A DNA stretch of 64,000 nt from Natrinema gelatinilyticum (GTDB lineage Archaea; Halobacteriota; Halobacteria; Halobacteriales; Natrialbaceae): assembly GCF_024266705.1 (NCBI RefSeq), contig NZ_CP100757.1, forward strand, positions 558,001 through 622,000, read 5' to 3'. Below are positions 7,271-15,088 of the stretch, one piece after another. Made by a program: the position numbers and the translations under genes. Each line of letters opens with the position of its first letter. Position 1 is the first letter of the stretch. The notes beneath the pieces were generated by a model, which saw only the letters and a program-made list of their open reading frames with translations, was not told the origin of the DNA and ran no database searches.

Positions 7271-9720
7271 GCACACCCACCGAACGGGACCGTCTCGAGG
7301 AGGATTCGGTCGAGGGAAGCCAGCAGCGACGCGCCGACTCCGAGCAGTCCCCGGTGGAGTGGGACGAACCGGAGAACAATCGCAAAAGCGAAGCCGAGCG
7401 CGAAAACCTCACGACGGACGTCGAGAAGTACGACGCGCGGAAGATCGTGACGGGCGAGGCCAGATACACGGCCGATTACAGCCGTCAGTTTCCCGACCTC
7501 GTCCACGGTACAGTCGTCCGTAGCGATATCGCACACGGCCACGTGAGGAACGTCGACACGAGCGCGGCCGAGGAGATGGAGGGCGTACATGCAGTCGTCA
7601 CGCCCTGGGACGACGTCGTTCCCGACACGCTGTACTCGAGTTCGGGGCAGTCCTACCCGGAGCCGAGTCCGTGGGACATGCGCGTCCTCAGGAAACACGT
7701 GCGATTCGTCGGCGATCCGATCGCTGCCGTGGCCGCCGAGACCGGTGAAATCGCGGATCGTGCCGCCCGCGCGATCGAGGTCGAATACGATGAACGCGAC
7801 CCGGTCTTCGACGTCGAGACGGCGACGGAACCGGACGCCCCCCGACTGTTCGAGGACGACGAGGTCGACAACGCACAGAGCGGGTCGGACTACGGACGAA
7901 ACCTCGAGTCACACTTCGAAGGCGAAATCGGCGACGTCGACGCCGCACTCGAACGCGACGACGTCCGTGTTCACGAGACCGACCTAGACACGCCGTATCA
8001 GTCCCACTGCGTTCCCGAGCCGCACACGACGATCGCCTACACGGACGAAGACGACCGCTACACCTTCGTCACGGCGACGCAGGTGCCGAATCACACGCGA
8101 CGTCAGCTGGCGCACGTCTTCGACGTGCCGATCCGAGATATCCACGTGGAGAAACCGCGCGTCGGTGCCGGTTTCGGCTCAAAACAGGAGATGGCGATCG
8201 AACCGATCGCGTTCGCGCTACACCTGAAAGCCGACCGACCCGTCAAACTCGAGATGACGAGACAGGAGGAGTTCTACGCGTTGCGGTCGCGCCATCCGAT
8301 GGACATGAGGATGCGGTCGGCGGTGACCAAGGACGGAACCATCGTGGCGATGGACCTCTACGCGCGCTCGAATTCCGGGGCATACGGGACCCACGGGATG
8401 ACGGTCGCCACGAACGTCGGGACCAAGGCGCTCCCCCTGTATCCGCGCGTGCCGAACATCCGGTTCGAGGGCGACGTCGTCCACACGAACCTTCCGATGG
8501 GCGCCGCGATGCGCGGCTATGGCGCACCGCAGGGCCACTTCGCCGTCGAGTCGCACATGGACGAGGTGGCTCGAGATCTCGGGATCGATCCCGTCGAGTT
8601 CAAACGGCGAAACGCGATTCGAGAAGGAGACCTCGACGACGTCTCGACCATCCTCAAAGACGATGATCGATTCGCCAGGCGAATCCGCTCCTGCGGCCTC
8701 CGAGAGTGTATCGAACGCGGCATGGAGGCGATTGGCTGGGCCGACATCGAGCAGCCGGACGAGGAGCACCGCCATCGAGGGGTCGGCATGGCGATGTGTG
8801 CACAGGGAAGCGGGGTCGCAGGGAGGGAACTCGGTGCTGCGAAACTCAAGATGAACGAGGACGGCTCGTTCCACCTCCACGTCGGCGGCGTCGACACTGG
8901 GACTGGAAACGACACGATGTTCAGCCAGGTCGCAGCCGAAGTGCTGGGCTGCCGACCGGCGGATATCGTCGTCAAATCCTCGGATACCGACATTACCCCG
9001 TTCGACTACGGGTCCTACGCCTCCTCGACGACGTACATCAGCGGAACCGCCGTCAAGAAAGCTGCCGAAGACGCCAGAGATCGACTGTTGTACTGGGGTT
9101 CGAAACTCATAGAGGAGCCCGAATCGAACCTCGAGACTGGTGACGGCGAGGTCTACAGCGAAGAGACGGGCGCGAGCGTCGACCTCGAGGAGATCGGTTA
9201 CGAAGCGACGTACGGCCACGACGAGCGCGAACAGATCATGGGCGACGGACATCACTCGACGGACGAGAGTCCGCCGCCGTTCGGCGCACAGTTCGTGGAC
9301 GTCACCGTCGACGAAGAGACCGGTGAGTTCGAGCTGAACAAACTGGTCTATGCGGCCGACTGCGGGGTCGCCATCAATCCCCCGCTCGCCGAGGGACAGG
9401 TCGAAGGCGGCCAACACATGAGCCTCGAGTACGCGACGAGCGGCGGCCTGGATTTCGACGACGAAGGGAATCCACAGACGACCGGGTTTCGGCAGTACGG
9501 GATGCCGCGAACGACCGATCACCCGCCGATGGAGACGATTCTGGTCGAAACCCACGAGCCGACCGGTCCGTTCGGCGCGAAATCCATCGGTGAACTGCCG
9601 ACGAACGGGATTCCACCCGCGCTCAGTAATGCCATTCGCGACGCCGTCGGGGTGCGCGTGACGTCGCTGCCGATCACAGCGGCGGACGTCAAAGAGGCGA
9701 TTGACCGTCGCAAAGCGTAA
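7267..9720 (+). CDS. Molybdopterin-binding large subunit of a xanthine dehydrogenase family enzyme (CoxL-like), copy 2
   Basis: 817 residues, a paralogue of the 3890-6334 protein along its whole length. Shared landmarks: an acidic N-terminal extension of about 55 residues with VEWDEPENN, the hammerhead KIVTGEARYTADYSRQFPDL, GAAMRGYGAPQGHFAVE, and the terminal PFGAKSIGELPT with the catalytic Glu. It differs at the Mo-cofactor loop, reading VGAGFGSKQE where copy 1 has VGGGFGGKQ; this could change substrate range. It forms a two-gene operon with the preceding CoxS. Two adjacent paralogous enzymes suggest successive hydroxylations or different substrates (inference). The stretch 9091-9182 is base-identical to 5708-5799, pointing to recent gene conversion. 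Confidence 0.93.
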   Translation: MSTPTERDRLEEDSVEGSQQRRADSEQSPVEWDEPENNRKSEAERENLTTDVEKYDARKIVTGEARYTADYSRQFPDLVHGTVVRSDIAHGHVRNVDTSAAEEMEGVHAVVTPWDDVVPDTLYSSSGQSYPEPSPWDMRVLRKHVRFVGDPIAAVAAETGEIADRAARAIEVEYDERDPVFDVETATEPDAPRLFEDDEVDNAQSGSDYGRNLESHFEGEIGDVDAALERDDVRVHETDLDTPYQSHCVPEPHTTIAYTDEDDRYTFVTATQVPNHTRRQLAHVFDVPIRDIHVEKPRVGAGFGSKQEMAIEPIAFALHLKADRPVKLEMTRQEEFYALRSRHPMDMRMRSAVTKDGTIVAMDLYARSNSGAYGTHGMTVATNVGTKALPLYPRVPNIRFEGDVVHTNLPMGAAMRGYGAPQGHFAVESHMDEVARDLGIDPVEFKRRNAIREGDLDDVSTILKDDDRFARRIRSCGLRECIERGMEAIGWADIEQPDEEHRHRGVGMAMCAQGSGVAGRELGAAKLKMNEDGSFHLHVGGVDTGTGNDTMFSQVAAEVLGCRPADIVVKSSDTDITPFDYGSYASSTTYISGTAVKKAAEDARDRLLYWGSKLIEEPESNLETGDGEVYSEETGASVDLEEIGYEATYGHDEREQIMGDGHHSTDESPPPFGAQFVDVTVDEETGEFELNKLVYAADCGVAINPPLAEGQVEGGQHMSLEYATSGGLDFDDEGNPQTTGFRQYGMPRTTDHPPMETILVETHEPTGPFGAKSIGELPTNGIPPALSNAIRDAVGVRVTSLPITAADVKEAIDRRKA

Positions 9721-9889
9721 CGCCGTTTTGCGACCGTCGGTTTCGGTATATCCTGTCGAACGGATCGTCTTCAGTGCGTCGTTCGGCGACGTCGTTTCCG
9801 GATGCATCGGTGGCCGTATCCGTCGTGTACCGTGTGCCATTCGATGTGGCCCTCGACCCGGTGTCTGTGGCGAAGAGACATAATTGCCA

Positions 9890-10060
9890 CACGGGCGACT
9901 GTTTCGTCAGGACCGCGTCTGTGAATCGCCTCGGGGTCACGCCCCGAGGCTTCCTGCTTCTATGACGCGCTTTGCAGACACCTGAGTGGTGTCCGTAGGG
10001 AGCGCAGTCTCCACGGGCGTTGATTCGGGCCATCCCAGCCCTAACTCCTGAAAACCACTC
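9890..10060 (-). ncRNA. Probable guide RNA (omega/reRNA) region at the tnpB 3' end
   Basis: By family knowledge the guide RNA of TnpB overlaps the end of tnpB and runs to the element's right end, with the guide taken from flanking DNA. A strong stem-loop at 9928-9950 sits exactly there. Its limits are inferred, not seen. Confidence 0.35.
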
Positions 10061-11255
10061 TGCAACACGTTCAACGATGCGTTCGCATCACGGTCACACT
10101 CAAACTCACAACTCGGACAGGAGTGTTCCCTGACCCAGATTGGTTTCGCCGTCTCCACACCACATTGAGCGCACTCTTTGGTCGTCCTTCGTGCTTCAAC
10201 CTGAACGACGTGACAGCCGTACAGGTCGCCCTTGTATTCGAGCAACGTGATGAACTGCCGCCACGCCGCATCGTGCTTGTTGCGAGCGTTCCCATCGCCC
10301 TGAAGCATACTCTGGACGTTCAGGTCTTCCACGAACACGGCGTCGTACTCCGTGACGAGCCACGTTGAGAGTTTATGCTGATAGTCCAAGACTTTGCGCC
10401 GAATCTGGCGCTTGACTTTCGCCACCTCTCGGCGTTGTTTCTCGTAGTTGTTCGAACCGTTCCCCTTGCGAGACAACTTCCGTTGCTCTCGTCGGAGTCG
10501 GTTGTACTCGTCGTCGAGATCGAGCCAATCCACACTCTTGCCGTCGCTCGTGTGGATGTAGTTGAGAATTCCGAGGTCGATACCCACGCTGTTGTTCGTG
10601 TTGAGCGACTCTACGTCGGGTTTCTCGGGCAGGTTCGCGTCGTCGGTTTCCAGTCCGAAAGAGACGAACCATTCGCCAGTCGTCTCCTTTTTGATGGTGA
10701 CTTCTTTGATGTCGGCGTGGTCAGGGATTTCGCGGTGGTAGCGAATCTGTATGTCTCCGACTTTGGAAAGTTCTACCGTTGCATGTCGGCCACTCGTGTT
10801 TTTGAGTTCGAAGCCAGACTGCGAATACGTCAGACTCTGATACTCGGCCGGAGACTTCCACTTGAGTTTCCCGACCTTGTGCCCGTTCTGTTTCTTCTTT
10901 TTGAGGTTTGAGAGGTTCTGATAGAACTGCGTGACGGTTCGTTGCAAAGCCTTCGAGTTGACCTCTGAGAAGACGGGGAACTTGTCTTTCCAACCAGGAA
11001 GTCGGTAGTGGTGTTTGTATGCCGACCCGATGTTGTCGGCGTCAACGTTCTGGTATTCGTATCGCGTGTAGTTGTACGCTTGGCGATGAACGTCGATATG
11101 GTATTCCAGTCGCTCCGCCACTGCTTGTGTCGGGTAAGCGTGGTAGCGGTGACTGTATTCCATCGCTGTCTACTGGTTAAGAGTGTGTTGACTTACTGGT
11201 TTGTTTCACGGAGTGTCGGATTCAACCCCGAGGTCAAGCCTCGGGGCATTCTCCT
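9920..11255 (-). mobile_element. IS1341-type element (ends approximate)
   Basis: A single tnpB is bracketed by two related hairpins built on CCTCGGGG/CCCCGAGG: 9928-9950 at the 3' side and 11226-11246 at the 5' side. IS200/IS605 elements carry subterminal hairpins and make no target duplication, so exact ends cannot be fixed here. Confidence 0.7.
9937..11163 (-). CDS. tnpB: IS1341-type TnpB (IS200/IS605 family), intact
   Basis: 408 residues, full length. The N-terminal OrfB helix-turn-helix part is followed by a RuvC-like nuclease: first Asp in GIDLGILNYIHTSDGK, Glu in VFVEDLNVQSML, last Asp in CDRDANASLNVL, with a CxxC..CxxC zinc finger (CAQCG, CPSC) between. Known: TnpB is an RNA-guided DNA nuclease that uses an RNA from the element's end to cut near a short motif and keep the element in the population. 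No tnpA is present, so the element is non-autonomous. The stop codon lies inside the terminal hairpin at 9928-9950, the usual overlap of tnpB with its guide RNA. It appears functional. Confidence 0.93.
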   Translation of the reverse strand: MEYSHRYHAYPTQAVAERLEYHIDVHRQAYNYTRYEYQNVDADNIGSAYKHHYRLPGWKDKFPVFSEVNSKALQRTVTQFYQNLSNLKKKKQNGHKVGKLKWKSPAEYQSLTYSQSGFELKNTSGRHATVELSKVGDIQIRYHREIPDHADIKEVTIKKETTGEWFVSFGLETDDANLPEKPDVESLNTNNSVGIDLGILNYIHTSDGKSVDWLDLDDEYNRLRREQRKLSRKGNGSNNYEKQRREVAKVKRQIRRKVLDYQHKLSTWLVTEYDAVFVEDLNVQSMLQGDGNARNKHDAAWRQFITLLEYKGDLYGCHVVQVEARRTTKECAQCGVETAKPIWVREHSCPSCEFECDRDANASLNVLQSGFQELGLGWPESTPVETALPTDTTQVSAKRVIEAGSLGA

Positions 11256-11420
11256 TGCACTTCTGTAAACGTGTCGTATATGCCGCGTACACGACCGACG
11301 AAATCGAAGGTGGATCGTGGTGTGGTCCAGGAGAATGTCGGTTTGTAGCGTGATGCGAGCGAAGATTGGCTGTTACGTGGTGCACACGAAAACGGAGCCA
11401 CAGCGTGGTGCAGGCGAGAG

Positions 11421-11696
11421 TCAGTTTTGAGGAGCCGTCCCGCCTGCGGAGGTGGTGGCGCGTTCGGTTACGCGAATCCGAATGGAGAACGTCTCCGTTC
11501 CCTCGGACTCGGCTGTAGTACCGGTGGCATCGGCGACCGCGTATCCGTGTTTGTAGCACGTTCTGCAAATGCTCCGCTCAGCAGGCGGATAATCGCCGGT
11601 AACGACGAGTTCGTCGCCCGGTTCGAGTTCCTCGAGACAGCGCCGGACGATGCTCACCGGCTGTGGGCAGACCATTCCACTGACGTCGATGTGCAC
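11421..11696 (-). CDS. TusA-like sulfurtransferase
   Basis: 91 residues with the SirA/TusA fold signature: MHIDVSGMVCPQPVSIVRRC, where the Cys of CPxP is the persulfide-carrying residue, then LEPGDELVVTGDYPPAERSI and an unusual CRTC pair. TusA proteins hand sulfur between desulfurases and acceptors, including in molybdenum cofactor and tRNA thiolation. Molybdenum hydroxylases of the xanthine dehydrogenase family often need a sulfurated Mo centre, so a link with the two CoxL enzymes is attractive but unproven. It stands alone between a TnpB element and a decayed phnE. Confidence 0.85.
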   Translation of the reverse strand: MHIDVSGMVCPQPVSIVRRCLEELEPGDELVVTGDYPPAERSICRTCYKHGYAVADATGTTAESEGTETFSIRIRVTERATTSAGGTAPQN

Positions 11697-11770
11697 GCGT
11701 CCTGGTACGGGAACGCTCGTAATAACAGTTGGTGGCCCGTCCGGGCAGTGTGTCGATTCGATCGAAGGCC

Positions 11771-12150
11771 GGAGCGCTAGCGATCAGGATTCACAACGCA
11801 GGGGTCCTCGAAACGGTGTTCGCGGACTTCTTCGAGGATACCGATCTGCTATCCGCGGAGGCCGTCTACTCGACCGGCGCGACGCGTCTCCAGACCGTCG
11901 TCCACGGGATGGTCCCGCAATCACGCCGACGGTGGTGTCGGACCACGCTGTACCGATGAGAGTGTGCGATCCGGGTAGCGACCGTACTCGGATTCGTTGG
12001 TGCTGGCGGGTTCGGGTACTACCTCACCATCACGACGAACAGGCTCCAGTATCAGAAGTTGCTGACGGCGATCTGTGCGGTGTTCGTCCTCGTCGTGGGC
12101 TGTAATTCCCTCTCGAGTCGGCTGCGATCCGCGTTCTCTAATCCGCTATG
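11771..12150 (+). pseudogene. Remnant of a PhnE-type phosphonate ABC transporter permease
   Basis: A degraded C-terminal half of a binding-protein-dependent permease. One frame gives ALAIRIHNAGVLETVFADFF and then GATRLQTVVHGMVPQ. After a break near 11930 another frame gives RVATVLGFVGAGGFGYYLTI, then NRLQYQKLLTAICAVFVLVV and SLSSRLRSAF. These match the coupling-loop and last-helix region of PhnE (HxAGVLG, Q..YGMVPQ, ATVLGxVGAGGxG, LSxRLR). The N-terminal half and the transporter's other genes are absent. The fragment abuts the end of the convergent amidohydrolase gene. Confidence 0.72.
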
Positions 12151-13474
12151 GCCGTATTTCTTCCGCAGCGTCACGATGATCCTCGAGCGAGAGTCCGACG
12201 TCGCGTGCCTGCTGGCGAATAGCGTCCGCATCGGCGGTCGTTACCTCACCGTCGTCCATCAGCACCTCACCGTCGACCATCGAGAAGACGACGTCGTCTC
12301 CGTGGGCCGCGAAGACGAGGTGGGACAACGGATCGTGCAGCGGCGTCGCACGAGTCACGTCGGTTCGAACGCCGACGATGTCCGCCCGCCAGCCCGGTTT
12401 GAGTTCGCCGAGTTGCTCGAAGCCGGCGGCTTTCGCACCGTTTATCGTCGCCATTTCGAAGAGCGTCTCGGCGGGCGCGGTGACGGGGTCGAGGTGGTCG
12501 ACCTTCTGGAGGAGACTCCCCTGGCGCATCTCCGTGAACGGATCGAGCGTGTTGTTACAGGGCGGCCCGTCGTTGCCGAGCGCGACGTTGATTCCGCGAT
12601 CCAGGTAGTCCACGACGGGTGCGATACCGCTCGCCAGTTTCATATTCGACGACGGGCAGTGGACGACGTGCGTCCCGGTCTCGGCCAATACCTCGCGTTC
12701 GCTCTCGTCCGTCCAGACGCAGTGTGCGAGCACGACGTCCTCCCCGGTGAGACCGACCTCGTCCAGCCAGTGGATGTTTCGCATCCCGGTGTCGGATTCG
12801 ACCGTTTCGATCTCGCTTCGATTCTCGCTCGCGTGCGTGTGAATTCGAACGCCATCGTATCTGTCCGCGAGTTCGCGAGCGCCGCGGAGACACGCCTCGG
12901 TACACGAGACGGCGAACCTGGGCGTGACCGCGTACTGGATGCGGTCGTCGAACGAGCCGTGGTACGTCCGAATGAGTCGTTCCGTCTCGGCAAGTGCGTC
13001 CTCGGTCGCTTCGTCGAGCCCATCCGGGGACCGTTGATCCATCATGACCTTTCCGAGCAGTCCGCGGATCCCCATCGTGCCAGCCGCTTCGAACGCGCGA
13101 TCCGCGTGGTTGACCGACAGGTGATCGATACACGTCGTCGTCCCGCTCTCGATCAACTCGAGGTAGCCCAGTTTCGCCGCGATTTCCATCTCCGTTTCCG
13201 ACAGCGACGCTTCCATCGGCAGGATGTATTCGAAGAGCCAGTCGAGCAGTTCCGAGTCGTCCGCAATGCCTCGCCCGAGGCTCTGGACCGAGTGGATGTG
13301 CCCCCCGACGAGACCGGGGAGGAGAATGTCGTAGGATCGCGCTTCCAGATCCGGATACCGATCGACGAGTTCTTCGCGTCGTCCCACGGCCTCGATTCGT
13401 GACCCGTCGACCACCACGCTCCCGTCGTCGATGACGGTCTCGGAGTCCACGATTACCGTGCCAGATAGTATCAT
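12146..13474 (-). CDS. Metal-dependent amidohydrolase, nucleobase/nucleoside deaminase type (TrzA/MtaD-like)
   Basis: 442 residues with the amidohydrolase barrel landmarks: HxH in LLPGLVGGHIHSVQSLGRG, His in HTHASE, His in VVLAHCVW, and the metal Asp in ALGNDGPPCNN. This subgroup includes guanine/8-oxoguanine deaminases, SAH/5'-deoxyadenosine deaminases and triazine hydrolases. The N-terminal beta-sandwich (residues 1-55) and C-terminal strand return (DIVGVRTD, MVDGEVLMDDG) are complete. The exact substrate is undetermined; an aminopurine deaminase would fit, feeding xanthine-type products to the Mo-hydroxylases. It is followed in the same direction, upstream, by the M20 hydrolase gene, but a 106-base gap leaves co-transcription open. 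Confidence 0.9.
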   Translation of the reverse strand: MILSGTVIVDSETVIDDGSVVVDGSRIEAVGRREELVDRYPDLEARSYDILLPGLVGGHIHSVQSLGRGIADDSELLDWLFEYILPMEASLSETEMEIAAKLGYLELIESGTTTCIDHLSVNHADRAFEAAGTMGIRGLLGKVMMDQRSPDGLDEATEDALAETERLIRTYHGSFDDRIQYAVTPRFAVSCTEACLRGARELADRYDGVRIHTHASENRSEIETVESDTGMRNIHWLDEVGLTGEDVVLAHCVWTDESEREVLAETGTHVVHCPSSNMKLASGIAPVVDYLDRGINVALGNDGPPCNNTLDPFTEMRQGSLLQKVDHLDPVTAPAETLFEMATINGAKAAGFEQLGELKPGWRADIVGVRTDVTRATPLHDPLSHLVFAAHGDDVVFSMVDGEVLMDDGEVTTADADAIRQQARDVGLSLEDHRDAAEEIRP

Positions 13475-13580
13475 ACGTTCGTTCCTCTCCCTGGAAGGGT
13501 AAAATGATTACTACTGAAGCGACAGATATCGTGCGCGCTCACGGCCGAGGAGCGAGCCGCTCGGACGGTCGTGGGACGAT

Positions 13581-14813
13581 TCACTCGGACGCCTGTTCGC
13601 GGATCGCACGAAGGAGAACGTCGGCACCGGTTACGATGTCGTCCCACTCGGTGTACTCGCTCTCCCTATGGCTAATTCCGTCGACGCTCGGAACGAAGAT
13701 CATACTCGTCGGCGCGATCTTGTTGAGGTAGTTCGCGTCGTGGCCCGCCCCGCTCACCAGTCGGGTGTACTCGCAGCCGGCGTCTTCGGCCGCGTTCGCG
13801 ACGGTCTCGATACAGCCGTCGTCGAACGGATCGGCGTCGACTCGCATGATCTCCTCGACCTCGTACTCGAGGCCCTCCCGTTCGGCGGCCCACTCGATCT
13901 CGTTTCGGATCCGCTCGACGGCCGCGTCGACGACGGCGTTGTCGTACGAGCGGAAATCCAGGGTGAACTCGACGCGTTCGGGAATGACGTTGATCGCGTT
14001 CGGCCACACGTCGACGCTGCCGACCGTACCGACGAGATCGGTTCCTTCGGTCGCCGTTATCTCGCGGACGGCCTTCGTCACGTCCGCCGTGGCGACGAAC
14101 GCATCGTGGCGCATGTTCATCGGCGTGGGACCGGCGTGGTTCGCCTGGCCCTCGAACGCGACGTTCATCCACGAAAAGCCGAAGACCCCCTCGACGACGC
14201 CCACGCTGAGATCTGCCCGTTCGAGGAACGGCCCTTGCTCGACGTGGATTTCGAAATAGCAGTGGATGTCGTCCGGTTCACAGGGTTCGTCGCCCTTGTA
14301 CCCGATCCGTTCGAGTTCGTCGCCGAACCGATTCCCGTCCTTGTCTTCCCGGTCGTAGGCGTACTCGAGATCGAAGACGCCGGTATAGACGCCACTGCCG
14401 AGCATATCCGGCTGGAACCGCACGCCTTCCTCGTTGCTCCAGGCGACGATTTCGATCGGTCGGTCCGTTTCGACGTTGGCGTCGTTCAACGCTTCGACGA
14501 CCTCGAGTGCGCTCAAGACACCGACGACGCCATCGTACCGACCGCCGTTGTACTGACTATCGATGTGAGAGCCGGACACGACCGGAGCGGCCGAGGGATC
14601 GCGTCCCTCCCGACGGCCGAAGATGTTGCCCATTTCGTCGATGCGCACCTCGAGGCCCGCCTCGCGGAACCACTCGACCAGCGTGTCACGCGCTTCTTTG
14701 TTCTCGTCGGAGAGCGAGGGTCGATTCACGCCGCCGGCATCGGTCGCGCCGATCTGGCTACATTCGTCGAACCGTTCGCGGAACCGACTATCGTCTATCG
14801 TAGCAGGTGTCAT
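13581..14813 (-). CDS. Zn-dependent M20 amidase (allantoate amidohydrolase / N-carbamoyl amino acid hydrolase family)
   Basis: 410 residues, normal for the family. Metal ligands are visible: His in VVSGSHIDSQYNGG, Asp in GRYDGVVGVL, Glu pair in AWSNEEGVRF, His in YFEIHVEQGPFLE and His near the end in VDGISHRESEY. The dimerisation insert shows NHAGPTPMNMRHDA and the NVIPERVEFTLDFRS segment. Members hydrolyse allantoate, ureidoglycine, N-carbamoyl-L-amino acids or N-carbamoyl-beta-alanine. With an allantoinase-like gene 7 kb away, allantoate is a reasonable guess, but sequence alone does not decide. It lies upstream of, and parallel to, the amidohydrolase at 12146-13474. Confidence 0.92.
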   Translation of the reverse strand: MTPATIDDSRFRERFDECSQIGATDAGGVNRPSLSDENKEARDTLVEWFREAGLEVRIDEMGNIFGRREGRDPSAAPVVSGSHIDSQYNGGRYDGVVGVLSALEVVEALNDANVETDRPIEIVAWSNEEGVRFQPDMLGSGVYTGVFDLEYAYDREDKDGNRFGDELERIGYKGDEPCEPDDIHCYFEIHVEQGPFLERADLSVGVVEGVFGFSWMNVAFEGQANHAGPTPMNMRHDAFVATADVTKAVREITATEGTDLVGTVGSVDVWPNAINVIPERVEFTLDFRSYDNAVVDAAVERIRNEIEWAAEREGLEYEVEEIMRVDADPFDDGCIETVANAAEDAGCEYTRLVSGAGHDANYLNKIAPTSMIFVPSVDGISHRESEYTEWDDIVTGADVLLRAIREQASE

Positions 14814-15088
14814 ACCTCATGACACTGATCCCACCATCTTTAACATTCCGCCGAGCGACGTCCGTTCCGCCCGTTCGAGCGAACGCGTTCCGTTCGACCG
14901 TCGATCGTTCAGGGTGGTACCGATACCTGATGTACCGGGCGAGTTCGTAGCTAGTGTGCTACGATGGGGTCGCCGATGTGCCCCCGAGAGGTCGCGAGTC
15001 ACTGTTCGACGGCGAATCCAATACTCCAATCGGCCTGTAAGATACGATGACCAAAAGAACCAAATTGTCGATACCCGATAGCAGTAGT

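Noticed and set aside
8218..9840. 540-residue minus-strand frame over CoxL copy 2
   Set aside because: Antisense shadow; His/Arg-rich with no fold, while the plus strand codes a clear enzyme.
12059..13402. 447-residue plus-strand frame over the amidohydrolase gene
   Set aside because: Shadow of the minus-strand gene with no domain; very Arg/Val-rich.
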